Origin: Siphonodentalium dalli
Lineage: Eukaryota > Mollusca > Scaphopoda > Gadilida > Siphonodentaliidae
Assembly (NCBI GenBank): GCA_032622095.1
Contig: CP136065.1
Coordinates: 154,885,577-154,949,576 of the forward strand
Direction: 5' to 3'
Length of the DNA: 64,000 nucleotides
The position numbers and the translations under genes were made by a program. Position 1 is the first letter of the stretch; every line of letters starts with the position of its first letter. Positions 42,601-57,600 of this stretch are shown in pieces. The notes below the pieces were generated by a model. It was given only the letters and a program-made list of their open reading frames with translations, had not been told where the DNA came from and did not search any database.

Positions 42601-45600
42601 ATGTAGAGAGGGTGTTGTGAGAAGCATGTATACCAACAATTATTGAAATCGGTTCATATTTGTTAAAGTTATTAAGTCGGACAGAATTTTACAAGTCAAA
42701 ATAAGTCAAAAGTAAGGCGTAACTTAAAAAAAGAAAGTCTGACCGCAATTAGCATCATGCGGAGAGGCGGGCCTAAGGAGATTGCATACAAAAAATTATT
42801 GAAATCGGTTCATAGTTGTTCGAGTTATGAGGTTGGACAGACGGCTCAACAGAGGGAGAAAGTGTGACGGAAGGACGCAGTCAATCCAGTATACCCCCCC
42901 CATTTTCTTTGAAAGTGGGGGTATAATTACATGTAAAGCAGTAAATTTGTTAAGAATTCAGGACTGAATATTTACAATTATGTGCTACTTTCAGTGGGCA
43001 AAGTACTTGGGTACTAATGTATTAGTTTGATTCACTGAAATAAAATCTAATGCATGTGTCTAACTTATATAATGATATCAAAATATTATATCATTGCCAC
43101 TAATTGAATCAAAAGTTTGGCTCATCCATAACATTCAATATGAAGTATATGTGAACATACCTGGATTGAAGTATATTTGAACATACCTGGATTTTACCAT
43201 CGAAGAAATCTTGTACGAATGCTGACAATGTGGCAGAGTCGAGGTCAGTTGATTTGGGTTTGTATTTTGCCATGTCGTCTGTTAATGTGATGAGTCTGAC
43301 AGCTGGGCATTCTTCCTTCTTGAGGCCGAAGAATTCCAGAATCCTTGCATTGTCTTCATCGTCGATGTCGAGGTAGATGAACAGAGCCTGGGATGGAAAT
43401 ACAGGATAAAAATTTTACCCTTTCTTCACTAAATGGAATCTCGTTGAGTTAAAAACCATACACCAGGGATTAAGGGCTGGAGCTGTCGCAGGTATATGGA
43501 CGGTCCATATACGTACGGCAGATCCAGTCCCTCATCCCTGGTACATGCACTTAATTTTCGAAACGCCAGATCACATATAAAATATATGCCATATTATATA
43601 CCATTTGAAAGAGGAAGCTCCAAAACATTGTATTATCAACTTATCCAGTGTAATAAACTGTGAACATGTTATTTTTGTTGAGTTAGCGACGTGTTTTGTG
43701 CTTAAGTTTCATCTGGTTATGTTGTGCAAAGTGTATTAATTTCAATGGAGGGGAATAACTCTATAATTTAAAGATAGAACCATTACTCTTCCATTGAAAG
43801 TACATTTTAATTTTAATTCTGTAGCATTCTGGAGAGTCAAAACGGGGGTAATCTTTTTATGATTTCAGCTGTTTTCTATCTCTCTATGGTCATCTTCTGA
43901 GACACAGACGTTTCAAATGGTGATGAATTATAGTATTTAAATTATATATTATGGCATAGATTGTTATTAAAACTGTATATCAAGGCACTATAAAAAAAAA
44001 TACCCGGAGACTCAAAAATTAAGTGGGCCTTCAACATGCCATTTAGTCAAATTCAAGCCTTGAAATAGGGTGTCTGTCATTTGCAGAATGAGGTCCCCAG
44101 AGGGTGAATTTAGTGATGCTACCCCCGCATAGCGGGCTAGCATCACCAAATTCACCCTTTGGGGACCTCATTCTGCTTTAGGGTTGCCACGACTGAGCTT
44201 TCATAATCAACTAATCGGCAGCTATAATCGACAGTTAGTCGATTAATCGGTAATATATGCGCCAGGTAAACAAGTGATAAATGCGAAATTACGACGACTT
44301 CTTTACATCCATTTTGAAGACAGTTATAAACTTTCGATGCTCCATGTTTTACTGTTTTATTTCGTATACAACAAGGAATACTCATGCCCTCATTGTCTCA
44401 ATCGTCCGGACGTAGTTTTTATCAGGCCCTTACTATTAAATACTGCCAAGTGCCCATGTTTCTGGCAAAGTTAGAGCAAACTACATATACAACGTGACAG
44501 TAACTGTGTAAAATTGCACGAATAAAGCTAATCTCGATCGTGACTCCCATCAAGCCGCTGCCGCTACGTATTTCGGCAGGTCACGTGCTTCATATTAATC
44601 TGTGAAATTGCGGCGAAAGGCGTGCACTTACAATGAAGTTAACGAGGACATAGGTATACTCCGGGAAAAGTCGGCGCCGACATCAGAGACAAAGGATGCC
44701 GCCATGTGAACATGTCGCACACATAATTCTTTGAAGATGACCGCCAAACGTCGGCGGCGACATCAAAGGCAGAGGACGTCGCAACGGAATTGTGCTGCAT
44801 ATGCGGTTAACAGTTACTTCCAGGCATGACATCGATGAAAAGTGCTGCTTACATGCACAAGTTACACAACCATACCCACCCACCCCCCACCCACCCCCCC
44901 CCCCCCCCCCCCCCCATCGGGCGATTAGTCGACGAAAGTAAATAACCGTCTACTACCGCACCTGTCGAAGGTTAGTCGGTTAATCGAATAATCGTGGCAA
45001 GCCTATTCTGCTTACATCTCAGCAGAATGAGGTTCCCAGAGGGTGAATTTGGTGATGCTAGCCCACTATGCGGGGTAGCATCACTAAATTCACCCTCTGG
45101 GGACCTCATTCAGCAAATGACACGACACCCTATTTCAAGGCTTGGTCAAATTAGACCCCTCCTTTCCTAATGTGACCAACACCAATGACATTAATTTTAC
45201 AGCCTAACATCAGCCTTCTATGATCCAATAAGTATCATGCAATAAAAGAGCACATTTATAAAACCACTGTAGTGAGTAAGTACACCACTATAATCAGTAA
45301 ATACACTTCAAATACTAGTATGCCGTTGGGACATATGCATACTGGTTTATGAGAGAGAAGTCACTTGGGACAGAAGTAGAAGTGGCACATAAGAATGTGG
45401 TCCCTGCCAATGTGTTGAAATTGAAACCCTGTAAAACTACTGACAAAGAATCTCTTCCTGGGAAAGATTAATTAATTTCATGTTATTTATGAGAAAGCTT
45501 AAAATTGTGGCAAATACTCACTCCCAGAGAAAGAATAACTAATTTCATGATATTTATGAGAAAGTTTAAACAGACATGACTCATTCGAACCCAAAATTAT

Positions 45601-48600
45601 ATATGGTGCAGCAATTGCTTGGCCCCAAGCATGGTGTTCAAAGTTGTATCTCTATGTGAATAGTATTTGTATTTTGGAGTGTAAATCGCCATGTGGCTTT
45701 ACGGAAATATAAATTAAAAATAGTATGAAACCTGTTTATATCATTTGTTGTAAATGTTGGATAAATTAAATTTAAGAGTTTTTAATTATAGGAGAGGCAA
45801 GACCATACAATGACCAAACCATGCCTAAACCAATAAAACTACATAAGGCATTTAATTTTTTATTACTTAATTTACAGATTTCTTAGGGGAGGTGGGAGGA
45901 AAAACAATAAATATAAAATCTGTATATTTAAAAAAAAAATTAATTATCAGAAAATAGGGTCGAGAGAAATAAACTATTTGCTGTATAATAATAATCTCAT
46001 CATCTAAAACAAGCATGGACAAATACAATTTTTTATTTGGATGTTTTTTTTAAGTATGTTACAGATAGAAGAAAAAATATTGCCAATATCAGTGTCCGCC
46101 ATTTTGGCAGACATTCAATACCATAAACATCACCAGGATACTTTGCTGTTCATCGATGTTGTACATTTTACGTAAACTCACTTTTTTCTATTTTTTTTAT
46201 ATGTCTAGATTAATATTCCCAATGACGGAAATAAAAACAAATGAAAACTAAAATTTTATTTTTATTGACAAACAGCTTTTTTTTGGGTAGGGAAATTCGT
46301 AAACCAAGTAATAAAAATAAACTGCCTAACAAATGGACACACGTTAGTTACTTCTAATATTGGAATTGATGCATGGAATATGAAACCCAAGGGTGAGGGA
46401 AACTCTACAATGTGTTGGATCATTATCAAGAAACAGCTGTCATAATGGGGATGGTCAGAATGGTTAATAATTACAGAAGTTAGCTACGGCTTCATCATGC
46501 CATATTCTGTATTTCTATATTTTAAAAAATATATTATTAAATCTCTCAGATTTTGATGCAAATTCACTGCAAAATATCGGTAATTTTTCAAAGAATAGAT
46601 TTTATGTTCCAAAATAACAAATTCATAGAAAACAGGGTAGAAAAAATGATAATAAGCATCCATTGTGACAACTGAACTAAAGTGAAGTCAACTACTCTTC
46701 TAAAATAATTAAAACAGTTAAAAGTAACTGAACTCACGCTGTGCTGAGAAGGAGGAATGAAATAATGAGAATGATGATGAGTTAATGTGATGTAAGCATA
46801 TTAAAGTGAAATAAAATATTAACAGACTCAGGGGAAAAAGTAAATGATATGACTCCTATCATTGATATATAGTAAACATGTCTTGAAATAAAGGTTCTTG
46901 GTAACCAACCTATTTGTTTGGTTTCAGGTTGTTCTGTATAGCTAAATTTGTTATTACTCTTATCACAAACAACTATATTTAAAGGTACTCAATCCGATTA
47001 AGCGCCCCTAAATTAGAATTTATTTGGCTTCGGAACCCACCCTTCAAAGCTCAGTGATTAGATATCAATTTTTGAAATGTTTTAATTTTTGGAGATGTGG
47101 GCCACTTCCACGTCTCAAACAGACATATTTCTGACAAATTACACCCACAACTTGTCCGTAATTCGTCCGTTTGAGACGTGGAAGTGGCCCACATCTCCAA
47201 AAATTAACACATTTCAAAAATCGATATTTGATCACTCTGAGCTTTGATAGGTGGGTTCCTCGACTCGAATCAAATATTTTTTTACCCCCAAAGCCAAAGA
47301 GATAGTAATTTAGGAGCGTCTTATCGGACTGAGTACCTTTACGAAGCACCTCCATTATTGCTCAATTAACTTTACTAAATGATACACGACGTCAAATGTA
47401 TCAAAATGTCAGTATGAATTACAAATTTGACAAGACATTTAACAGTAACAGATATTTTATGCAAAATAATGTTGCCTGTGAGTTCTAACATACATATTTG
47501 TTCATTTCCTTGAGGAAATAGTGTCCACTATGATGAATAGATTAACCCATACTACACATATTTCACCAGTTGAAGCATTCAAGTCTGCAAAAATAGGGTG
47601 TCTGTCAATTGCAGAATGAGGTCCCCAGAGGGTAAATTTAGTGATGCTGACCCACACGGAAGGCTAGCATCACCAAACTCATCCTATGGGGACCCCATTA
47701 TGCTTAGGCCTCAACTGCTATGGGAGACCTAGGATCAGACTGAATTTCCCCATTAGTCACCTTGATTATGCATTTTATCTTCTGCAAATTAGGGGATATA
47801 GAAATTCCCAGAAGGGAGAAAGTAACTAAAATAATGTTAATTTGAGACTATAGATACTTCCCAGAAGATGAGGCCTAAGCAGAATGAGGTCCCCAGAGGG
47901 TGACTTTGGTGATGCTAGCCTGATGTGCAAATTCAATCTAGCAACCTTACTTCTGTCTTGTGATTTTCCAGTAAATTTGAGATAGTTTAGTTTGAGCCAG
48001 TAAAAATATTTTAATTAGCGGTCGCATAAAAACTGCACATGTGGACCATGGGAAGTAAATCTAGAGCTGTCATCACTCATCACTCTGAAAAATTTCTGGT
48101 ACTACATTATTCCGATGATTAAAATGATAAAGAATGCTCTGTGTCAAGTCTTTCCTGTTAATATAATGCAATATACCTTTTTCAGACATTCTGTTAGCGA
48201 TTCCAGAATGCCAATGTAAACAAATAACACTGTTACTGTAGGGGTCCGTACATTGTGTTCAATGTTTTTTGCAATGACTTCAATTCGTCTTTCTGGGACA
48301 TATAATGCTCATATTAAGAAAGGTAATTCAGGTATTTATCAACATATTTAGATCCCGGGAAAAATTAAAAAGCTAATATTATTATTAGGTGTAGTTATGG
48401 AGTCAAACCATGGAAATACTCGCTCTAAGAGAAAGAATAATTAATTTGATGGTATTTATTAGGATGCTAAAACCATGGGAACTACTCACTTTTCCTTTGT
48501 GTCCTTGGGCAGTAATAGTTAATTCTTTCATCCTGGCATCAAAGTCATCGTTTTTCTTGCTCAAGAATAAGAGCAGATGTGTTTTAATAGCACCTCCGAA

Positions 48601-51600
48601 CACTTTTTGGGCAGACTAAAAATGAAAGTAAACAACATTATGAATATGCTATGAATTATTCACTCCAACTACAAACCAAGCCAAAAATCGGACTTGGCAC
48701 TGAAAGGGTTAATACAGTAATGCCCTAAATAATCGACTCCTTAACCACAGCAGAATTATGGGTAATTTTTCAGGATTTAGTAGGAAATATGGCTTGTTTG
48801 AACATACATAGTTATCAATTCCAGAAATGAATCGTAAATTTGAACTGGGAAATGGGTCTGTTCATACTCCATTCTCAATTGTATAAAAAACGTACCACAA
48901 TTATTTTGCATTAAAACTTTCCACAACAGACTGAATGCGAATTAAGAGGTTGCACATGCAGGGTTTCATGAACATGCATGTGGGCCTAAACAAAAAAACA
49001 GGAAATTTACTGTGGCCTCAGGCAAATGCAATTTAATAGCCTGGTTTACGAACCAATCTTACAACTTTTTTTCCCATATTGGAAAAAAATTCAACTTCTC
49101 ATTGCTTGGTTTTGATCATGTTGACTCAAATAGGAAATAGTTTATGGGCGAGTCTTTTCTTTTTCTATCTCCTTTTATCCATTATTTAAACTATTTTATG
49201 GGAAGAAATACCTCAGTTTAATTCTATAATATGAATAAAACATAACGTTTTAAAAAATCTTACAAGCTTTATGTACATTTCATGTTAGTCAATTGTTTGC
49301 AGGGTTGGTGATTTTTTTGATTTTTTTTAAATAAATCAATAAAATCGATTTATTTGATTTAAATCAGATTTATTTGATTTAAATCGATTTTTTTGATTTT
49401 TTTTTTAATTGTTATGAAAATATGCAATTGTGCAATGTCTTTGATAAATGAAGGTTCTAAAAGGTGTTGCTTATTATATCCAAGGCTGGATTAATCAAAA
49501 TTCTATTTTTATTTATTATTTTTTGTATGACTACATGTATCAAGCACAAATATCATGGTAGAACAGATATAGCGACCATGTACTTTAATTATGCATACAC
49601 TTAGGTCCATGTGAGTTCCAATGTTGTGATATCTGGATAGGTAAACCTATGCTTAAAGATTTACTTATAAATTTAGTAAATTTTAGCTGAGAACTGAATA
49701 TATTATCAATCATCTTTGCTCCTCGGTGACTTGAGGACATACATGTAATCACACCATATATCAAGTATGGACATTAGACAACTAGAGTAGTTAAACTGTT
49801 TAGATGGCTGAGTATATGGTAGAATTACTTGGTTGGCATTTACATGTATGGCAATCAGAAAAGAAAAGGAAATTTAATAGTGTAATGAGGAGTGCTGAAT
49901 CTGATTGTAGTTAACCCAAACAGGCCGTTGCTAGAGCAGTAATCACAGAACCATGCAGTATGCCTGTTTCTATAGGGTTGACAATTACTGCACAATTTCA
50001 TATCTATTATCCAATTTTGTATATTGTTTAATCATAATCATGTTATAGTTTACAAAAAACCTTGTTAGTTATTGCAAATTCTTGACATATGCAATCATTT
50101 CAAAAATTTTGATTTAAATCAATGATTTTTTTGAAAAAAATCATTGATTTAAATCTTGATTTAAATCAATGATTTAAATCGCTTGATTTAAATCAGCCAA
50201 CCCTGATTGTTTGGGCAATGATTAGTATTATTTTAATTATTTTTCCCCTTCTATTTGTTTTGGACCCAATTGTTCGTAAATCAGGATATAATATTGGTGT
50301 GGCATTATATGAAAAAGAGACAACTTCGCTTTTCTAAATTTGTTCTGCAACCGTAAATGAGTTTATTGTTTCCACCGATGTACTGTAGCAGAACAGTTGG
50401 CTACTATTATAAGATACCTGGAAATTGATAAAACAATGAAATAAAGCTAGATTAAATAGTTGATTTAGTATATGAGTGTCCATTGCTTCAATCTGCACGA
50501 CCAATTTCTCGTTTCTTAAGGAAATTGTACATTGAGATGTCAAAAAAACTCAATTCAAGCCCATGTCAGGGTTCGAACATGCGACTGCCCTGTCTAGCCC
50601 AGTTTCCGATGGAAACTATGACCTAACCATGTCAGCAATGGGATTATCCTTAATAAGAAATCCCTTTCACCTAGAGTTGAGTTCACACTATTAAAGGTAC
50701 TCAATCGGATCAGACTGTCCCCATATCATCAAGATACAACATTTCTTCAAAATACACTTCAGTTAACAGAATCGATAAATTATGGTAACACCACTGTCAA
50801 CTATGGTATAAAATTTCCCAAAACGTGTTATTTATCAACATGTTGTTCAACGAAATATGGCCGTATTATCACTTGACTATCATCACGAAATTTGGCTGTA
50901 TTAGCACTTGATTTTAGAGGTATCCATCTTCATCCGCAATTTGTTCGGTTTGACGAATATTTGCCAGGTGGAAAAAAGTACACATCTCGAGAAATAGCAG
51001 ATTTCAAAAATCAATATCTGATCACTACGAGCTTTGACGTGTTGGTTCCTCAACTTGAATCAAATATTTTTTATCCCCGAAGCCAAAGATAATAGTAATT
51101 TAGGGGTTTTTAATCAGATAACGCATGTTTAAACATAACATTTCATCGAAAGTCAGTCTCTAACATTTACTCTTTATTCCCTCCTGTATGGAATGTATAT
51201 AAAAAACACTTTCAAACACTGAAGATGTGTGTGTTAGATGTCAACAAAAGTAAGTTTGTGATGAATGCAACGTGGTATATAAATCACAAGCGTCTGGGAC
51301 AACAAGACATCTAAGCATCCAGCACTACATAAACAGGCTACCCTGCGACTGTTGTTGCATCTTCAAGTTTATAAAAACGGGTGTTTCCAAGTGCCGATTT
51401 GCAATTGTGCATGTACATGCAAACTCTACACATTGCGCGTGATTTTAATTCCGATAAAACGTTTAGTGGTTATATATCTAATCGTCGTTGACGACCGCAT
51501 GGACGTTTTAATCTGTTTTTTTTTTTCTCTCAACAATTCTCAAGTGAAGTTAATAGTATCGGGAACGACGGTTGATCGCCACACAAGTTATGATGGAATT

Positions 51601-54600
51601 TCATGGAAGTTCATAGAACGTTTCTCAAATTGTCTAATCATTGACATTAAATGCCTAATTGAGAATGCAACACACATGTATACGATTCGATTCGATATTC
51701 GATTAGATTACGTAGACTCGATTCGATATTCGATTCGATCAAAATCTCCAATTCACAGGACCCTAGATTACAGACATTGAAACAAGGCCTGCTCTTCTCA
51801 TCACCATTAACACTTAGTCACCCTAATAACAACATTGCTTTCATCAGGCTTGAAAATTAAATGTATTCATTACAAAATTGACAGTTCTGGTCTATTTTTT
51901 TGGAGTTTTCAGTTGATGAGAACATCAACTCAACTGCAATGGTTGATAGAATACTTTCAATCAGGCTGGGACATTTCAAAAGGGCTACAAGTACAAAAAT
52001 ACCAGCGGGGGATGATTGCATTCATTACGCTTGTCTCCAATTTTGACCTGGGCAAATGGACTGGTCGGGGGTAATATGATTTATTACCTCACCCCAACTG
52101 TCATTATTTAGCTACTACCGATCGACTTCAATTTGTAACATGCACTTCATCCTAGAGAAAGACCATTTTGCCTTAGTTTTGTGGCAGGGAGAACTTAAGT
52201 GATTAAGCTTCGTACTACTAATACTTGAGCCTTACTGCTTGCCAAACCAAATCTCATGTTTGTTAACCCGTCCATTACTGGAGCTTCCTGAATTTTTTTG
52301 AAAACCCTGTGCCAATGCATTCTCTTATATTTGAGAGTCCTCCATAGGGAGTATCCCATATAGAAGAGAATTTACCTTGACCTGGCATGCCAGTGCATTC
52401 TCTCATATATTCGAGGCTCCCTGTGGGAGACTCGCATATATCTAGCACAGGTTCTTTAATGCTGCACAAGCGTGCCTCCCGCCATGAAAGGGTTAATTTA
52501 TAACTGAAGATTCTTCTGGATTGAAGTTAACAATCAACTCAACTGTGTATTATATAAATTTTAATACATGAAAAATACACATTAACTTGGCATTTAAGGC
52601 ATATTGCTCAGGAGAGCAATTTACTTTCCCAAGCAAGTCTCAGAAGAGTTATTTCTTGCCACGCTGTTTTTTCTATAAAACGAGGCCTGATAGGTCCAAA
52701 AAAATATCTATACTTCTGCTAAGCCTACTATGTAACTGACTGTAAAAATAGGGTCGGTTGGAGGAGTCATTTATGTTGAGATCTATAAACGTCTCAAATT
52801 CACAGACTTGCAAAATGTTAAAACAAAAATATCAGCCATACATCAAATGATGTAGAATTTTCACACATTGGTCCAACATCAATCATCATTTACCACACCT
52901 GCACAGAAGCATCCACCCATGAAAAAAGAATAAATATTCATAAAATAAAAAAACTTTCTTTTGCATGCAATATATCCACAACTTGCATACGTATCCGCTC
53001 TGTATAAAAGGAAACTTCAAACGAGGCACACGTGTCCATTTAACATTGGATGGTTTCGTAGAGTTTGAAGTCGCCAGCCAGAACAAATTTGACGACTAAC
53101 AAATAGTTAGTAGAGTGAAACATGAATACATGGGGAATCTTTAATTATATAATCACCTTCACACTTAACATGCAACAAAATAAAAAGTTATTAAAACATC
53201 TGTTTCTCAGGTCCATCCCTTTTGGAAACAAGCAGGCAACTGACAATGACTATTACAACTGAGGTAATCTGACCATAAATGTCTAACATGGAGATGACAT
53301 AAGCAACAAAGGACAGGGAGGTTACATGTGTTGCTCAGACCAATCATTGGGTAAAACCTATTCACTCATTCAATTAATTTACATGTCTGTCCAAAGGAGT
53401 TCAAAAGCGTTTTTTTTTTTGGTCACATCTGCAGTTTAAGTTTGTTCTCGTTAGATAGGGCGTGTTATTCTGAACATTTTGGTTGATTTGTCATCAATAT
53501 TAACCAAAGTATAGTTGGGATTATGAAAATATTTTAAATAGTTGTTCAAGCTACATTTCTAGTTGATAATGTGTGAATAAAATAGGCGATAACATCTATA
53601 CACACCCTGGAGCCTGAGAAACAAATGTATATTTTACAGGACTACCTGAATTAATCAATAATTTATCTTACCTGTCTACGCTAATTAATGGAAATTTAGA
53701 AAAAACAATGTAAACACATGACAAAGAGAACGATTTATTAAAGTAGTGCATTAATAGTGGCAGAAATAAAAAGGAAATAAGGAGAATAAGTGCAAGTTAG
53801 TAAACCATGGTTAACAGTTTAAGCATTCTTCTACAACAGCAAGTTTAGTACTAACATTAATGCTCTAAGTAATCGACTTCTTAAACACAGCAGAATTATG
53901 GGTAACTTTTCAGGATTTAGTCGGAAATATGGCTTGTTGCCATTCATCGGAAAGCTCTCCGAGAGCTTTCCGATGAATGGCAACAAGCCATATTTCCGAC
54001 TAAATCCCGAAAAGTTACCCATAATTCTGATGTGGTTAAGAAGTCGATTACTTAGAGCATTACTGTACATTGTACTTGAGCAAATAATTTTCCGAAAACT
54101 GACAAAAGATTGCAAATTATTTTATTTCCTCTGCTTACAGGTTATTGTTCAGATAGCTAGTTTACTGCAGTTCCACAACAGTGTCACAGATTTACTCCAT
54201 TTTAAGCAAACAAAATTGTTTGATGAGACAACATTCAAAATTTAATATAATACAATTATCTCCACAATTGGAAGTATAAACGGAGATTCCACAACTGTGT
54301 TCTGTAAACAGGTCACATATTTTGTAAATGCAGAGATGACAATGATACTCCTAAATTCTTAGTATCTTTACTGCTGTAAAATTGCTGACAGTGAGCAGAT
54401 AAATCATCTAGCATCTAACTCTTAGAAAAAGGGTTAAATATAGAAAGGGTTGATTAATGCTAATAGGATTTCAAGATGTACTCAGGGTTTCAGGACCCTT
54501 ACAATTTCTATAAAATATAAAATCTAGTTTCACATCCCGCTAGCTTTGTTGAGTTGAAACATTTACTGGAAACCACATGTGGTGCATTCACTAAGTTTAT

Positions 54601-57600
54601 GATAAATTCCAGTCATTTCTCTTGGCAATTTAATTGTTAGTCCCTGATCTAATAGAACAATTTCTCCTGACATTTCTCACCTCCAACATGCAGCCCTGTT
54701 AGTTAGCATAAATTTGCCTAGGCTAAGAAATTGCCTCAGCCATGATGTTTTCCTTGACTGAAAAGCCTAAGATCTGCATAGTTGCCTTCTCTACACGTAC
54801 AACTTCAGTTTACAATTGGAATTTGGTCCATTATCATGGCAGACTTGTCACTTTTGTTGGGTCTGGCTTAAAATTGCTGACTATTAAATCCTTGTTAACT
54901 CAGTAGTCCTTGGCATTCAACAATGAAATTTTGCTGACTGCAAACTTCCAAAGTGCGACAATATAAAGACAATGTCTGCAGCAATTAATGTTAATTTTTC
55001 ACGAAACATTGGCAGGTTCTCAAATTTGCCTCAGCTAAAAAATAGCCGATGAAATTTCTTTTTGCCTTAACAATTGCTTCGGCTCAGCTGATAGCAGATG
55101 CTAATTAACAGGGTTGAACATGTCATTTGATACAGAATCCGGAAAATGTTTTTCATCAAAATTAGGCTGAAACACTGATTACATCTTGGGATGGAAACAT
55201 AAGTAAAAGATCTTTATAGAGGTGCAACAAACATGAAGACAAGTAGGGTTGCAACGATTCAGACCGTTTCGATGCGAATCGCGATTTTAATATGATATGA
55301 TGCATATCGCGATGCTTTTTTTTGGCAACTGATGGCTGTGAAAACTAGATGAAACACTTAATCATTTTTAGTATGTATATTATCATCAGTGTTCACCTCC
55401 AAATTCATTGAAGTAAATTACAAGATCTAACTAAAATGACCAAAAGTATTAGAAGTAGACGATAGCTAATAGCTAATACAGTCCCCAGATCTGCCAAGTT
55501 TTGAGTGGAAAAGTTTGGTTCTCTGCATACATGAATTGTTTTTGAATCGCATTGCACCCTCCCAATACGATGCATTGCATCGTAAACTTTAAAATGCGAT
55601 TCAATGGAATCGTGAAGAATTGTGGCAACGCTAGAGACAAGCCTACTTGTGTGAAAGCATATATACTTGTGTTTGAAATAAATGTGCAGTCCCAAATAAA
55701 TGTGCAGGGTGGATATCCTGTCTATCCTGATCATTTTTAATAAAGTGCATACCTAAATAAACGTGCAGGAAAATTTGGTGCATGATCGCAGTGATTAAAT
55801 TCCCAGGGTAGATCTACAGTAATGCTCTAATTAATCGACTCCTTAAACACAGCAGAATTATGGGTAACTTTTCAGGATTTAGTCGGAAATATGGCTTGTT
55901 ACCATTCATCGGAAAGCTCTATGGGAGCGATTAATTAGAGCATTACTCTACATATGGAACGACAAACGTATATAAATGCTTGTAAATTACCTTTGACATA
56001 AAGTTTAGCTTATGGTATTGAATGGTTTGAAACATGGAAGATCTTAAAATTATATTTGTTTCTGCAACAAAATTGTGTTAAAAGATGAATAGATGCATTG
56101 TTTAATTTTTACAAGTTCCATTCAATTCAAGTACACTTCTCTTTCATCTAGTTTGCTTTGGACGGAGCATATAAAATAAATATGTAGACTCAAATAAGCA
56201 TTGTGTAGGGTGGAAATTGGATGAAACTAATAAAGGTGCATGCACGTTTATTTGGAATACTAGAGTAGTCAGTGTGAAGCAAATTACACTTGCTGTACAA
56301 AGATGCCATCTTTCTTACCTCCTGTGTGAACTCAATAATAAGTGGCAGTCTGTTGGATTGGACAAATTCAACAATCGCCTTTCCTTCACTCTCTCCATCA
56401 TAGTCATTTCTTCCTTCATCGAACTGAAAACATATTCTCATTAATTAATGCCTGGATAATAATAATAATACTCATTACTCAGCTCAACATGTTTGAATGT
56501 GAATGTGCAAATTAGGAACTACTTACTAAGCACTATCAATTTATTGGAGTCAAGAGAACCAGCACTAATAAGCAGACACCTCTTGTAGCCACACTGTGGA
56601 ATCAAATGCTTGGCATGACGGCAAGTGGTCTGGGAATGTATTTTTATTTTTTTATTTTTATTATGTAAGAAGCACTGCTGATTAAGCACCATCAATTTAT
56701 TAGTCAAGAGAAACAGCACTAATAAACAGACTCCTCAAAAACTATGGAATAAAAAACTTGAAATGAAGACAAATTGTCTGGGAACTTAAACAAAAATTTC
56801 ACTATATAAGAAGGGTCAAAGGTAGACTTTCGAGAAAATAACACCCAAGTTTGGGGAAAATGGCTTCAGAGACGCCTCTTTTCAAATTATCAATTTTGTT
56901 GACATCTCTACCCCTTCCTTAGACATTATTCTTCAAAACTAACAACCCTTAAATCTGATAGGGCGAAACAAGTTTGAGAAAATCCAATCCCAAATTCAAA
57001 ATCTGGTAGATTTGTTTTCAAATGTCAATTTTGATATCTGATAAAATTTTCATCAAATAACACATATTTTCCCAAAAAGTTGGGCTACCTAAAGGAGAAT
57101 CTCAATAATGATGAATTAAAACAAGTGCACCGCTGGGCGGAGGTAACGCCCCCCGACTGTACAATCAGAGAAACTTTCTGGTTAAGCGCTATAAAAATGC
57201 CACATGTTGTTCTATATTAGCTTCAAATTTGGTCTGGTGCCACAAAAATAGAAGGATAACTGAATTTTCTAAAAAAAAAACTGAATTTTTTAAGTCGAAA
57301 AAGGGTCATAACTCTCACAAAAATTATCCGATTGAACCGAAATTTTACCTTGACCTGTATTGCGATATTGGTAAATGGGTTTTGCAAATAAACAATCCAA
57401 AATCAAGTTATCATCCAAAAAGGGGCGTAACTCTGGAAAAAATGGGCGGACGAAACCACGGCTATGGGGAAATCTTGTCCCCCCGGTTGGTCTATTGGCA
57501 TACCAAAGATCAACTGAATTGAATTAGCGAAACCAAAGTTATGAGTTGAAACGTTCGTATGCCACAGAAAACTGAATTTTCTAAGTCCAAAAAGGGGCGT

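Noticed and set aside
50555-50650. tRNA gene on the - strand
   Set aside because: The B-box-like GTTCGAACCC is present, but the T-arm and acceptor stems do not pair.
53831-54245. Frames on both strands containing [20 protein letters not shown]
   Set aside because: The foldback arm reads the same peptide in both directions; the same peptide appears at every copy (34024, 59647, 12205).
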